From Streptococcus hyointestinalis (lineage in GTDB: Bacteria; Bacillota; Bacilli; Lactobacillales; Streptococcaceae), in contig NZ_JAAKGB010000001.1 of NCBI RefSeq assembly GCF_011039275.1, positions 2,046,001 through 2,110,000 on the forward strand: 64,000 nt of DNA, read 5' to 3'. Every line of letters starts with the position of its first letter. Positions within the stretch are counted from its first letter, which is position 1. Under the pieces are notes generated by a model that was given only the letters and a program-made list of their open reading frames with translations, made no database searches and had not been told where the DNA came from. The translations under genes were made by a program, and so were the position numbers. Below are positions 23,156 through 31,809 of this stretch, piece by piece.

Positions 23156-24448
23156 ATGCCAAATAATCTTGCACTGCGGATGAGACCTCGCACGATTGAT
23201 CAGGTGATTGGGCAACAGCACTTGGTTGGTGAGGGGAAGATTATCCGCCGAATGATTGAAGCGAATCGCCTGAGTTCCATGATTCTCTATGGTCCGCCAG
23301 GTATCGGCAAAACCTCTATCGCCTCTGCTATCGCAGGAACCAGCGACTATGCTTTTAGAACCTTCAATGCTACGACGGACAATAAAAAACGTCTGCAGGA
23401 AATCGCTGAGGAAGCCAAATTTTCTGGCGGCTTGGTGCTGCTGCTTGATGAGATTCACAGGCTTGACAAGACCAAGCAGGACTTTTTGCTGCCACTCCTT
23501 GAGAATGGCAATATCATCATGATTGGAGCGACCACTGAAAATCCTTTTTTCTCCGTCACACCCGCTATTCGTAGCCGTGTGCAGATTTTTGAGCTGGAGC
23601 CATTGACCGTTGAAGAGGTCAAAACAGCACTCAAAATAGCCCTGTCTGACAAGGAGCGTGGCTTTGACTTTGATATTAGACTAGATGATGAGGCGCTCGA
23701 CTTCATCGCAACAGCGACCAACGGAGACCTGCGCTCAGCGCTCAATTCTCTTGACCTTGCGGTCATGTCGACTAAGGAGGGTAAGGACGGCACTCGCCAC
23801 ATCACTCTTGACACCGTTGAAAATAGTTTACAGCGTAGCTACATTACCATGGACAAGGACGGGGATGGGCACTATGATGTGCTGTCTGCTCTACAAAAGT
23901 CCATCCGTGGCAGCGATGTCAATGCTAGTCTCCACTACGCTGCACGCCTCATTGAAGCAGGGGATTTGCCCAGTCTTGCTCGGCGCTTGATTGTCATCGC
24001 TTATGAGGATATCGGTCTTGCCAACCCAGACGCTCAAGTCCACACCGTGACCGCCCTTGAAGCCGCAAAGTCTATTGGTTTTCCCGAAGCCCGTATCTTG
24101 ATTAGTAATGTCGTTATCGACCTTGCCTTATCACCAAAGTCAAATTCGGCTTATCTAGCCATGGACAAGGCTATCGCTGATTTGCACCAAAGCGGTGCAC
24201 TGCCTATTCCAAGACATCTTCGCGACGGGCACTATGCTGGTAGCAAAGACCTTGGCAATGCTCAAAACTACAAGTATCCGCACGATTACCCTGAAAAATG
24301 GGTGGCTCAGCAGTATTTGCCAGATAAGTTGCAAGGCAAAAACTACTTTGACCCCAACCACACAGGAAAATACGAGCGAGCTCTCGCTGCCAACAAAGAG
24401 CGTATCGACCATTTATCAAAGAATGAAAAGGGTAATGCGACTTTTTAG
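23156..24448 (+). CDS. rarA: Replication-associated recombination protein RarA (MgsA)
   Basis: RarA is a AAA+ ATPase acting at stalled replication forks. The 430-residue protein has Walker A ILYGPPGIGKTS (about residues 43-54), Walker B LLLDEIHRLDK, sensor motif GATTENPFF and a C-terminal MgsA domain (NAQNYKYPHDYPEKWV). The start is the ATG at 23156 with AAAGGAC upstream. The 6S RNA gene follows, an arrangement also seen in other Firmicutes. Confidence 0.95.
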   Translation: MPNNLALRMRPRTIDQVIGQQHLVGEGKIIRRMIEANRLSSMILYGPPGIGKTSIASAIAGTSDYAFRTFNATTDNKKRLQEIAEEAKFSGGLVLLLDEIHRLDKTKQDFLLPLLENGNIIMIGATTENPFFSVTPAIRSRVQIFELEPLTVEEVKTALKIALSDKERGFDFDIRLDDEALDFIATATNGDLRSALNSLDLAVMSTKEGKDGTRHITLDTVENSLQRSYITMDKDGDGHYDVLSALQKSIRGSDVNASLHYAARLIEAGDLPSLARRLIVIAYEDIGLANPDAQVHTVTALEAAKSIGFPEARILISNVVIDLALSPKSNSAYLAMDKAIADLHQSGALPIPRHLRDGHYAGSKDLGNAQNYKYPHDYPEKWVAQQYLPDKLQGKNYFDPNHTGKYERALAANKERIDHLSKNEKGNATF

Positions 24449-24479
24449 CAATCGTTTTCCAAAAAATAATATTTAGCAC

Positions 24480-24507
24480 TTGAAATTTTCTGAGAAAGTG
24501 GTATTAT
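24480..24507 (+). promoter_or_regulatory. 6S RNA promoter
   Basis: TTGAAA (24480-24485), 16-base spacer, TATTAT (24502-24507), with transcription expected from about 24514. Confidence 0.6.
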
Positions 24508-24512
24508 AGAAA

Positions 24513-24706
24513 CATAGAAATCTGCTGTGGCATACGAATTCATATCGAGTGTTGACCGACTATTTTTTGTATTTTCGGGAAACATAAGTCTTCTAACAGT
24601 ATGCAAGCCGTCTCACACGGAAGCGACTGAAGTTAGAGCGAGTTGCCCACCTGCTTATTCTGTGCGGGTTCAATACAAAACGTGAATCACGGTGCCAATA
24701 CAGCAC
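24513..24706 (+). ncRNA. ssrS: 6S RNA
   Basis: The gap between rarA and tRNA-Lys encodes a stable RNA of about 190 bases. Its ends pair (TGCTGTGGCA near 24522 with TGCCAATACAGCA near 24705), leaving a long interrupted hairpin with a central bulge. Sequence and position agree with the 6S RNA of streptococci, which binds the housekeeping RNA polymerase and lowers transcription in slow growth. The identification is from pattern and context. The exact ends are approximate. It may be cotranscribed with the tRNA. Confidence 0.8.
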
Positions 24707-24709
24707 CCA

Positions 24710-24782
24710 GCCTCCTTAGCTCAGTTGGTAGAGCAGTGGACTCTTAATCCATGGGTCACAGGTTCGAGCCCTGTAGGGGGCA
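24710..24782 (+). tRNA. tRNA-Lys (anticodon CTT)
   Basis: A full cloverleaf: 7-bp acceptor stem (GCCTCCT/AGGGGGC with one G-T pair), D stem GCTC/GAGC, anticodon loop CTCTTAA and T loop TTCGAGC. The CCA end is not encoded. It reads lysine AAG codons. Confidence 0.95.
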
Positions 24783-24796
24783 TATAAAATGCTTTG

Positions 24797-24826
24797 AAAG
24801 CCTTGTTTTAAAGGCTTTTTTCTTTT
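24797..24826 (+). terminator. tRNA-Lys terminator
   Basis: AAGCCTT and AAGGCTT pair around a short loop and are followed by a long T-rich run. Confidence 0.8.
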
Positions 24827-24847
24827 TTTGAGCTAACGACATGAATG

Positions 24848-24883
24848 GTAAAAAACTAGCCTCATTAGGAGACTAGTTTTTTC
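24848..24883. terminator. Bidirectional terminator
   Basis: AAAAAACTAG and CTAGTTTTTT form a stem with T runs on both sides. It overlaps the last codons of the minus-strand gene. Confidence 0.7.
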
Positions 24884-25310
24884 TTCTATTCTTATATTTT
24901 CTGTGGCGTCTACGCCAACGGTAGTAGTCTAAGGTTAGGAGGACCTTGTTTTTGATAGGGTAGTCGTGTTGGATGAACTTAGCACTTTCCCAGAAATGCT
25001 TGATACCTGGGGTTTGCCAGTTAGATTGGATTAGAAATTGCCCACGACTTCGCTCGTCCTGCTCCTCTCGACTGTAGAAAAATTTGCAAATTTTGGTCAA
25101 ACGAATCGTTGGCTGAAAGTCATTTTCTGCGGTGTAGGGCTCTGTTGCGATATTGATAAGACCGCCTCGCAAAAGCTCTTGCCAAGCTCCACGGTTGGCG
25201 TGAAAATATTGGCGCATTGGCAGTTGCAAATCTCTTGGCAACTGCAAAATACGATGAGTGCCATTGAGCTCTTCAACCTCGACATAAAAGTAGATTTTTC
25301 GCTTTGCCAT
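24873..25310 (-). CDS. Hypothetical basic protein, 145 residues
   Basis: Begins MAKRKIYFYVEVEELNGTHR and ends in a very basic tail (YYRWRRRHRKYKNRRKN). Soluble, rich in aromatic and basic residues, so nucleic acid contact is possible. I do not recognise the family. The ATG at 25310 has only a weak ribosome site. A TTG at 25325 would add five residues. Confidence 0.7.
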   Translation of the reverse strand: MAKRKIYFYVEVEELNGTHRILQLPRDLQLPMRQYFHANRGAWQELLRGGLINIATEPYTAENDFQPTIRLTKICKFFYSREEQDERSRGQFLIQSNWQTPGIKHFWESAKFIQHDYPIKNKVLLTLDYYRWRRRHRKYKNRRKN

Positions 25311-25431
25311 TTTAAGTTTTCTCAACTCTTCCGATATAATTTAGCCAAACCTTTTTCTTTTCGTTTTTTATTATACCATATCTAGCGGGAAATATATTAT
25401 AATAAAGAAAACGACCTCACAAGGAGTCTTT

Positions 25432-26283
25432 ATGGATTTAGGAGCTACTTTCAAACAACTACGGACATCACGTCATATCACTCTCAAGGAAGCTTGCAAA
25501 GACGATTTTTCACCCTCCATGTTATCTAGGTTCGAATCTGGGCAAAATGACCTTTCTGCAGATAAGTTTCTCACTGCACTGGAGCATATCCACACAGATG
25601 TCAATGAATTTTTGTACTTAGCTCATGGCTTTACACCATCTGCTTTTGCTGCATTGTTAGAAGCCATTTTCAATCTTGAAACACAGATGGATGTCGCTGG
25701 CTTAAGAGCCCTTTATGAGAGGGAAGCTGCTTTATCTTCTCGTGAACACGCTGTCAATGCTCTCGTCATCAAGGCACATCTCAAAGCACTAGACGATGGC
25801 GTCACTATGACCGAGAAAGAAAGTCGTTTTTTGCATGACTATCTGTTTGAGACAGAGATTTGGGGAAGATACGAGCTAGAGCTATTTGCCATTAGCACGC
25901 CCCTGCTTAGTGTTGAGCTCTTTAGCAGATATACACGGGAAATCTTGCGTAAAACAGATACTCTTGGCGATCTTCCAGAAAATCGTGCCATCATTCACAC
26001 TATGCTCCTTAATGGCTTTCTACTCTCTATTGACGAGGAGGATTTTGACAATGCCACTTACTTTGACCAGCAGATAAAGAAACGCTTTTATCATGAAAAA
26101 GAAGCCTACTTTCGGATTGTCTACCTTTTTGCCCAAGGTTTGTTGACTTATAAAAAAGGGGATAAAGTGAATGGTACAAGGCAAATGCAAAAAGCTATCT
26201 CGATACTTGAAACTCTTGATTGCCAAAAGGCTGCAAGCTACTATCAAAGGTCACTAGACCTCTTACTACAGGCAGATAACTGA
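25432..26283 (+). CDS. Rgg/GadR/MutR-family transcriptional regulator
   Basis: The 283-residue protein has an N-terminal Xre-type HTH (about 5-60, GATFKQLRTSRHITLKEACK) and an all-helical, TPR-like C-terminal domain typical of Rgg regulators, which often sense short peptide pheromones. GGAG precedes the ATG. I see no SHP-like pheromone gene within 150 bases on either side. The next gene downstream is an MFS exporter, which may be its target. A terminator lies between them. Confidence 0.85.
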   Translation: MDLGATFKQLRTSRHITLKEACKDDFSPSMLSRFESGQNDLSADKFLTALEHIHTDVNEFLYLAHGFTPSAFAALLEAIFNLETQMDVAGLRALYEREAALSSREHAVNALVIKAHLKALDDGVTMTEKESRFLHDYLFETEIWGRYELELFAISTPLLSVELFSRYTREILRKTDTLGDLPENRAIIHTMLLNGFLLSIDEEDFDNATYFDQQIKKRFYHEKEAYFRIVYLFAQGLLTYKKGDKVNGTRQMQKAISILETLDCQKAASYYQRSLDLLLQADN

Positions 26284-26313
26284 CACCATTTAAAAAGAAG
26301 TGGTGTTTTTTTG
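26282..26313 (+). terminator. rgg-type gene terminator
   Basis: ACACCATTT and AAGTGGTGT pair around AAAAAG, followed by seven T. Confidence 0.8.
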
Positions 26314-26385
26314 AACATATGCAACTTTTTTAGCAAGCGTCCTCCCCTCGGCTATAATAAAGGCAAATAGAAAGGAGAGCTTGCC

Positions 26386-27615
26386 ATGCATCTCATCATC
26401 AAAAATAAAGTCTACCGTCATTTGCTATTGTCACGTATCTTAGATAACCTCGGAGCTTCTCTCTACAATATCGTCTTTGTCGTTTATGCTGCTACTTGCT
26501 TTAAGTCGCAAATCATCGTCAGTATCGCCAATATCACCATGATGATACCCACTTTATTTAGTCTTTTGGTTGGGGTAAGAGCTGATAAAACCAAGCAAAA
26601 AGGGCGCTGGCTGATAACATGCGGCTTTGTCCAAGCTAGTCTTTTCACACTTGTTGGCTTTATCATTAACAAGCCAAGTCTTTTGGTCTTTGCCATTGTT
26701 TGCTTGGTCAATATCATCAGCGATTGTTTGAGTGACTACGCCAATGGCTTACGCTTGCCGATTTTGCAGAAACAAGTCGCTAAAGAGAACCTGGTTAGTG
26801 CCTATGCTAGTAGTCAGTTTGCTATCTATATCTGTAACCTTTTAGGTCAGACACTAGGCATTTGGTTACTAACGATTGCCAATCAACAGTTTGCTTTTAT
26901 CGCCTTTATCAACGCACTATCCTTTATCCTAGCGTCACTAGTGCTATTTCCTATAAGACAGGACTTAACCTACCAGCATACTGCGCTAAAAGAAGAGATA
27001 AGCTCATCACCAAAGCAGGCAAAAGACTTGTTTTTGCAAGTCAAAACGATTTTTCAAGAGCAGGAAAGCGTCCATTTTATCCCGCTACTGCTTAGCATTA
27101 TGCTGATCAATATGCTCGCTAGCGCTATGACGTCTATTTACAATATCATCTTACTCAAGAAACCCTTGTTAGGGCTTAGCTACAGTCAAGGTGTTTTGAT
27201 AGTTGAGGTCGCTATGATTGGTGGGCTTTTAGTAGGAAGTCTGTCAACACGAGATTATTTCGCCAAACGCTCACTTAAAACTTTAGTCAGCCTTGCGGGA
27301 TTTATGCTGCTTCTGACAGGGCTTAGTCAACTCTTTTCTCTACCAGCCATTTTTAGTTTATTATTTCTCTTTATAACTTGCTTTTTATCTGGAAAGGTCA
27401 ACCCCAAGCTCAATGCGCTGCTATTAAGCCAATTGCCCAGCCAAGTCCTCGCTCGTGTGAGCAGTTTTCTGACCTTACTCTTTACCTTATCAGCTCCACT
27501 AGGTGTTGTCATTTTTAGCTTCATCACACCTTTTTCAGAAAAGCTGACTTGGCTCTTGTTTACAGGATTGGCTTTCCTCTCTGTTCTCTTCACCACACAA
27601 AAAAAGTTGAGCTAA
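26386..27615 (+). CDS. MFS transporter
   Basis: The 409-residue protein has twelve predicted membrane helices and the MFS loop motif GVRADKTKQKGRW between helices 2 and 3. It resembles macrolide- or drug-efflux type MFS proteins of Firmicutes, but the substrate is unknown. AAAGGAGAGC precedes the ATG, and TATAAT lies at about 26352. Its end converges with the ABC operon with only eight bases between. Confidence 0.82.
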   Translation: MHLIIKNKVYRHLLLSRILDNLGASLYNIVFVVYAATCFKSQIIVSIANITMMIPTLFSLLVGVRADKTKQKGRWLITCGFVQASLFTLVGFIINKPSLLVFAIVCLVNIISDCLSDYANGLRLPILQKQVAKENLVSAYASSQFAIYICNLLGQTLGIWLLTIANQQFAFIAFINALSFILASLVLFPIRQDLTYQHTALKEEISSSPKQAKDLFLQVKTIFQEQESVHFIPLLLSIMLINMLASAMTSIYNIILLKKPLLGLSYSQGVLIVEVAMIGGLLVGSLSTRDYFAKRSLKTLVSLAGFMLLLTGLSQLFSLPAIFSLLFLFITCFLSGKVNPKLNALLLSQLPSQVLARVSSFLTLLFTLSAPLGVVIFSFITPFSEKLTWLLFTGLAFLSVLFTTQKKLS

Positions 27616-27623
27616 GCTCAACT

Positions 27624-28427
27624 TTAACCGAGCACAAGAGCGTCGTCTGTTAGCTCTTGTCCGCTATTTTTGTGGAAGAGTTCCATCAACTGCGCAACGG
27701 TTAGGTTCTTTTTCTCCTCGCCAGAGATGTCCACAACGATTTTACCATGATAGAGCATGACAAGGCGGTTACCATAGGTGATGGCGTGCTCCATGTTGTG
27801 GGTAATCATGAGACTGGTGAGTTTTTGCTCTTTGACGATTTTATTGGTCAACTGCATAACCATCTCGCTGGTCTTAGGGTCTAGGGCAGCAGTGTGCTCG
27901 TCTAAGAGGAGTACTTTTGGTCGGACAAGGGTTGCCATAGACAGCGTCAAGGCTTGACGTTGCCCTCCTGAGAGAAAGGCAGCGTCGGTTTTGAGGCGGT
28001 TTTCTAAGCCCAAGCCAAGCTCACTCAGCACGCTCTTAAAGAGCTCACGCTCCTTATCAGTGACGGCATTTTTAAAGAAGCTGCGCTTCTTCCCACGACG
28101 AAAGGCTATCGCCATGTTTTCTTCGATGGTGAGATTGGTTGCTGTTCCCATACGAGGGTCTTGGAAAACACGGCTAATCGCTTTAGCACGCTTTTCAACA
28201 GAATCTTTTCGGATAGACTTGCCCTCGAGTCTAATATCGCCCTCATCAATGGTGACAAGTCCTGCAATACTGTTTAAAAGCGTTGATTTTCCAGCGCCAT
28301 TTCCTCCGATAACGGAGATAAAGTCGCCTTCATTGATGGTCAAATCAAGCCCACGAAGGACATGATTTTCATTGACAGTGCCTTTTTCAAAGGTCTTGTG
28401 AATACCAGCAAGTTCCAGTAAAGCCAT
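27624..28427 (-). CDS. ABC transporter ATP-binding protein (TrpXYZ-type)
   Basis: The 267-residue ATPase has Walker A GGNGAGKSTL (about 40-49), the signature LSGGQRQALTL and Walker B VLLLDEHTAALD. It is the third gene of a binding protein-permease-ATPase operon of the family annotated as tryptophan (TrpXYZ) transporters in streptococci. One base separates it from the permease gene. Confidence 0.88.
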   Translation of the reverse strand: MALLELAGIHKTFEKGTVNENHVLRGLDLTINEGDFISVIGGNGAGKSTLLNSIAGLVTIDEGDIRLEGKSIRKDSVEKRAKAISRVFQDPRMGTATNLTIEENMAIAFRRGKKRSFFKNAVTDKERELFKSVLSELGLGLENRLKTDAAFLSGGQRQALTLSMATLVRPKVLLLDEHTAALDPKTSEMVMQLTNKIVKEQKLTSLMITHNMEHAITYGNRLVMLYHGKIVVDISGEEKKNLTVAQLMELFHKNSGQELTDDALVLG

Positions 28428-28429
28428 AA

Positions 28430-29335
28430 CTAGTCACCTTCTTTCGTTAATGTTTTTGAGGGGCGCACGCCCAATTTGTTGCGCAACTCTGGGATGTAGA
28501 GAATAACCGCTAGAAGTATCGCTGACACCAGCTTAATCATCTGCGCTTCGATGTCGGTCGTTAGGATAAAGACGATAATCAAGCGGTAGATGACAGAGCC
28601 AAGCACCAATGACCACAAGCGTTTCCCAAGTGGCAAGTGCTTGATAATGACCTCAGCGAGGATGATTGAGGCTAAGCCGATAACGATAGTACCAACCCCC
28701 ATGTTGAGGTCAGCATAGCCGTTGTTTTGCGCTAAGAGCGCTCCTGAGAGTGCGATGAGCCCATTTCCAATCATATAGCCTAAAATTTTCATACGGTCGA
28801 CTTTGATACCGTTAGCCTGTCCCATAGCGACATTGTCTCCCGTCGCACGGAGCGCAAGTCCCAGCTGGGTGTTGAGGAAAAGATAAAGAACTAAAATCAC
28901 CAAAACGACAAAGACACTACCAATCAGTAAAACCGAGCTGGTTCTATCCAAGCCAAGCTTTGCAACCATAGTCACAATCGTCTCATGTGTCGACAGATAG
29001 ACGTTTGAGCTGCCTAGGATGAGGAGATTGACCGAATAAAGTCCTGTCAGTGTGATAATCCCTGTCAGAAGAGCTGGAATTTTCATCTTGGTATGCATGA
29101 TACCTGAGACAAAACCAGCCAACATCCCGCCAAGCATGCCACAGAAAGTCGCTAAGATAGGATTGATGTCGTGCATGATACACAGCGCACAAACCGCAGC
29201 TCCCATCGGAAAAGCCCCCTCAGCAGACAAGTCTGCAATATCTAAAATACGAAAGGTGATGAACACCCCGATTGCCATAATGGACCATAACAGCCCTTGC
29301 GAAATCCCTGATAATACAATATCTAACATAAACAT
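28430..29335 (-). CDS. ABC transporter permease (TrpXYZ-type)
   Basis: The 301-residue membrane protein has about eight to nine helices and belongs to the branched-chain-like permease family (BPD_transp_2; ADLSAEGAFPMGAAVCALCI near residue 34). It forms the channel for the neighbouring binding protein and ATPase. Confidence 0.88.
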   Translation of the reverse strand: MFMLDIVLSGISQGLLWSIMAIGVFITFRILDIADLSAEGAFPMGAAVCALCIMHDINPILATFCGMLGGMLAGFVSGIMHTKMKIPALLTGIITLTGLYSVNLLILGSSNVYLSTHETIVTMVAKLGLDRTSSVLLIGSVFVVLVILVLYLFLNTQLGLALRATGDNVAMGQANGIKVDRMKILGYMIGNGLIALSGALLAQNNGYADLNMGVGTIVIGLASIILAEVIIKHLPLGKRLWSLVLGSVIYRLIIVFILTTDIEAQMIKLVSAILLAVILYIPELRNKLGVRPSKTLTKEGD

Positions 29336-29344
29336 CCTCTACTT

Positions 29345-30313
29345 TTATTCTGTAATGTGACTCACGTCAATGCCCAAGAGTTTTGCCATTTTCTTGTTGA
29401 CCACGACTTTGACGGCTTTAGGGTATTCAGCCGGTATCTCTGCTGGCTTTTTCCCTTTTAAGATCTGAATCGCCATCTTGGCAGTCTGACGTCCAAGGCT
29501 CTCATAGTCTGCTCCGTAGGTGAACAAGACCCCCTGCTCCACCACGTCCGCAGAACCTCCGATGACAGGCACTTTCATCTCCTTGGACAGTTCTGTCACG
29601 AGATTGATAGAGCTAACAATGGTGTTATCCGTTGGGATAAAGAGCGCATCGCTCTTAGACATGAGGCTCTTTGCCGTGTCTTGTACGTCGTTGGTGGATG
29701 AGATACCCTTGACCACTGTTTCGATACCTGCTTTTTTAAAGAGCTTTTTGGCTTGATTGACCTGCACCTCGGAGTTGCGCTCACTCGTGGTGTACATGAT
29801 ACCAACCTTCTTGACATTTGGCAGCACCTCTTTGAGCAACTCCACTTGCTTGGCAATCGGTGCCATATCACTGGTTCCTGTAGCGATACCGCCTGGGTGC
29901 TTCATGCTTTTGACAAGACTAGCAGACACAGGATCCGTCACATCGGTAAAGAGAATCGGAACATCCGTTGACAGACTCGCTAGCGACTGCGCAGCCGTTG
30001 TGGCAATCCCTAGCACAAGATCATTTTTTCGAATCAGCTTTTCAGAGATAGACTGAAGATTAGACTGATCACCTTGGGCGTTTTTATAGTCAATCACGAT
30101 GTTTTTACCATTCACATAGCCCTCTTTTTTCAGCTCATCAATAAAGCCCTTTCTAGAAGCCGTCAAAGACGGGTGCTCCACATACTGCAAGATACCTATG
30201 TGCTTGGCATCCTTGTCAGCTGTTTTTTCACTCTCTGACGTGCTCGAACAGGCACTAAGCACTAACACAGCAGCACCCAGCGCTAACAATCCCTTTAGGA
30301 AACGTTTCATCAT
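29345..30313 (-). CDS. trpX: ABC transporter substrate-binding lipoprotein (TrpX-type)
   Basis: The 322-residue protein has a lipoprotein signal (lipobox LSAC, Cys22) and an ABC_sub_bind domain (HIGILQYVEHPSLTASRKGF, then GATTAAQ-type loop GIATTAAQSLASLS). Family members bind tryptophan or other aromatic amino acids. The mRNA leader has a small ORF with a Tyr/Phe cluster and a terminator just before the ribosome site, suggesting control by an aromatic amino acid. The substrate remains inference. Confidence 0.85.
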   Translation of the reverse strand: MMKRFLKGLLALGAAVLVLSACSSTSESEKTADKDAKHIGILQYVEHPSLTASRKGFIDELKKEGYVNGKNIVIDYKNAQGDQSNLQSISEKLIRKNDLVLGIATTAAQSLASLSTDVPILFTDVTDPVSASLVKSMKHPGGIATGTSDMAPIAKQVELLKEVLPNVKKVGIMYTTSERNSEVQVNQAKKLFKKAGIETVVKGISSTNDVQDTAKSLMSKSDALFIPTDNTIVSSINLVTELSKEMKVPVIGGSADVVEQGVLFTYGADYESLGRQTAKMAIQILKGKKPAEIPAEYPKAVKVVVNKKMAKLLGIDVSHITE

Positions 30314-30335
30314 TTCTCCCTTTCTAAAATGCTAT

Positions 30336-30370
30336 CAAAAAACCAGCTAGGTAGATAAACTAGCTGGTTA
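30336..30370 (-). terminator. Attenuator terminator in the trpX-type leader
   Basis: AACCAGCTAG (30341-30350) pairs with CTAGCTGGTT (30360-30369), followed by six T on the minus strand. It ends about 20 bases before the trpX-type start codon, so it must be bypassed for expression. Confidence 0.8.
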
Positions 30371-30499
30371 ATGCCTATGTTTACATAGCAGTGACAGCCA
30401 GTTAGAAAACTTTTATCTAATCGGCTAATCATCACAAAAGGCTTTAGCTTCATAGATACAAACTCACAACGTCTGTACCTCATAGCTACAAACGTCTAT

Positions 30500-30553
30500 C
30501 TAGAAACTAAAGTAATATCCCTTGCTCTTTACAATCACTGCTACTCTTGGCAT
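30500..30553 (-). CDS. Leader peptide with Tyr-Tyr-Phe-Ser-Phe end
   Basis: A 17-codon frame, MPRVAVIVKSKGYYFSF, starts at 30553 behind GGAGGACGAA, one of the strongest ribosome sites in the window. Its codons 4-6 (minus strand 30535-30543) are the exact complement of 30386-30394, nine bases located just before the terminator. Stalling at the aromatic codons could change that pairing. It is followed by about 130 bases of leader containing two near-repeats with TTTGTA-x-CTATGA. Confidence 0.6.
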   Translation of the reverse strand: MPRVAVIVKSKGYYFSF

Positions 30554-30599
30554 TTCGTCCTCCTCACCTCACGGTGTAAAATGTCTAATAGTTAATATT

Positions 30600-30628
30600 A
30601 CTATACCTTTATTTAAGAAACTTGTCAA
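30600..30628 (-). promoter_or_regulatory. Promoter of the trpX-type operon
   Basis: Perfect TTGACA (30623-30628), 17-base spacer, TATAGT (30600-30605) on the minus strand, about 40 bases upstream of the leader ORF. Confidence 0.75.
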
Positions 30629-30664
30629 TAGATTTTTAAAGGATAAAACACTAGAAGTCACCTC

Positions 30665-30961
30665 CTAGTGTTTGTGATGTAGGGCAGCTAGCTTTAGTTG
30701 TAAATCGTCAATGACACGATTGACATTTTGTTGCCCTTTATAGATACCATAGCCAAAAAGCAGCATTCCTAGACACCCCACAGCAACTAGACCTATGCCG
30801 CTAAAGCGTAAGACTAGAGAGGCTTTTGAGAAATACAGAGCTACCACGCCTAGACCAGCTACAACAAAAAGTAAGCTAAACCAACGCTTGAGATTGTCAA
30901 TCATGTGTTTTTGATAAGTGATTTCATTTTGATAACCTGATAGTAACTCTTTTTCAGTCAT
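30665..30961 (-). CDS. Small membrane protein of the mannose-family PTS operon
   Basis: A 98-residue protein with two membrane helices (about 27-43 and 49-72) between charged ends, resembling small YidH/DUF202-like proteins. It is the last gene of the EIIA-EIIB-EIIC-EIID unit, 10 bases after EIID. Its role in the operon is unknown. Confidence 0.7.
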   Translation of the reverse strand: MTEKELLSGYQNEITYQKHMIDNLKRWFSLLFVVAGLGVVALYFSKASLVLRFSGIGLVAVGCLGMLLFGYGIYKGQQNVNRVIDDLQLKLAALHHKH

Positions 30962-30971
30962 GATAACTCCT

Positions 30972-31808
30972 TTAGTATTTAAGTCCTGGATTGAAGAATC
31001 CTAGCAATACCCCAACAAAGGCAATAACCACTAACAGTAACATGACTTTGTTTGGTGAGATATTTTTCTTAGCCATCAACCACCAGCAAAATACGATAAA
31101 CGAAGCGGTTAAAAGCCCTGGGTAAACAGCATCCAGTTGGTCTTGGAGAACTAGGAAGGCTTTTCCAGAAGAATTCTTTAATTGAAATGAGGTCTTTACA
31201 GATACCCATGTGGCAGCAACACCACCAATAACCATTCCCCCAACAATTCCGATAGCTCTTCTGATCGCTTGACCTTTTGGACCTACTAGAAATTCAACTG
31301 CCTTATCCCCTAACTCATAACCTTTGAAATAGGCAAACCGCATTCCAAAGTAAGCAAGCAAGTTCCAGACGATGATGTAGAAAATCGCACCTACGGGTGA
31401 GCCACCTGTTGACAGACCTAGGGCAATCCCAAGTAAAACAGGAATGAGTGTCCCTACAACAAGGGAGTCACCAATACCTGCAATAGGACCCATAAGCCCC
31501 GCACGCATCCCATTGATGGTCTCATCATCAACACCATCACCATTGGCTCTAGCTTCCTCAAGACCTGCTGTAATCCCTACAACAAGTGTCCCTAGTTGAG
31601 GCTCTGTATTGAAGAAAGCGGTATAGGTCTGCATGGCTTTTTTCTGCTCTTCCTTATCCGTGTATAACTCCTCAACGATAGGCAGCATAGAGGTCAGATA
31701 GCCAAAGGTTTGCATGTGTTCTTGTGAGAAACAGGTCAAGTGACCATAGTACCAGTGATGAAATGACTTGGCTAGTGTTTTTTTCGTGAGTCTTTTTCTT
31801 TCTGCCAT
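30972..31808 (-). CDS. PTS mannose-family EIID
   Basis: The 278-residue protein is the IID membrane subunit. It begins MAERKRLTKKTLAKSFHHWY and has the IID features YGHLTCFSQEHMQTFGYL and MRAGLMGPIAGIGDSLVVGT. With IIC it forms the sugar channel of the mannose PTS family. The start is the ATG at 31808 with AGGAGG upstream, overlapping the end of the IIC gene region. The longer frame to 31859 is rejected. Confidence 0.9.
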   Translation of the reverse strand: MAERKRLTKKTLAKSFHHWYYGHLTCFSQEHMQTFGYLTSMLPIVEELYTDKEEQKKAMQTYTAFFNTEPQLGTLVVGITAGLEEARANGDGVDDETINGMRAGLMGPIAGIGDSLVVGTLIPVLLGIALGLSTGGSPVGAIFYIIVWNLLAYFGMRFAYFKGYELGDKAVEFLVGPKGQAIRRAIGIVGGMVIGGVAATWVSVKTSFQLKNSSGKAFLVLQDQLDAVYPGLLTASFIVFCWWLMAKKNISPNKVMLLLVVIAFVGVLLGFFNPGLKY

Positions 31809-31809
31809 C

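Noticed and set aside
30314..30660. T-box riboswitch before the trpX-type operon
   Set aside because: No T-box sequence motif is present. A leader ORF with a strong ribosome site explains the layout better.
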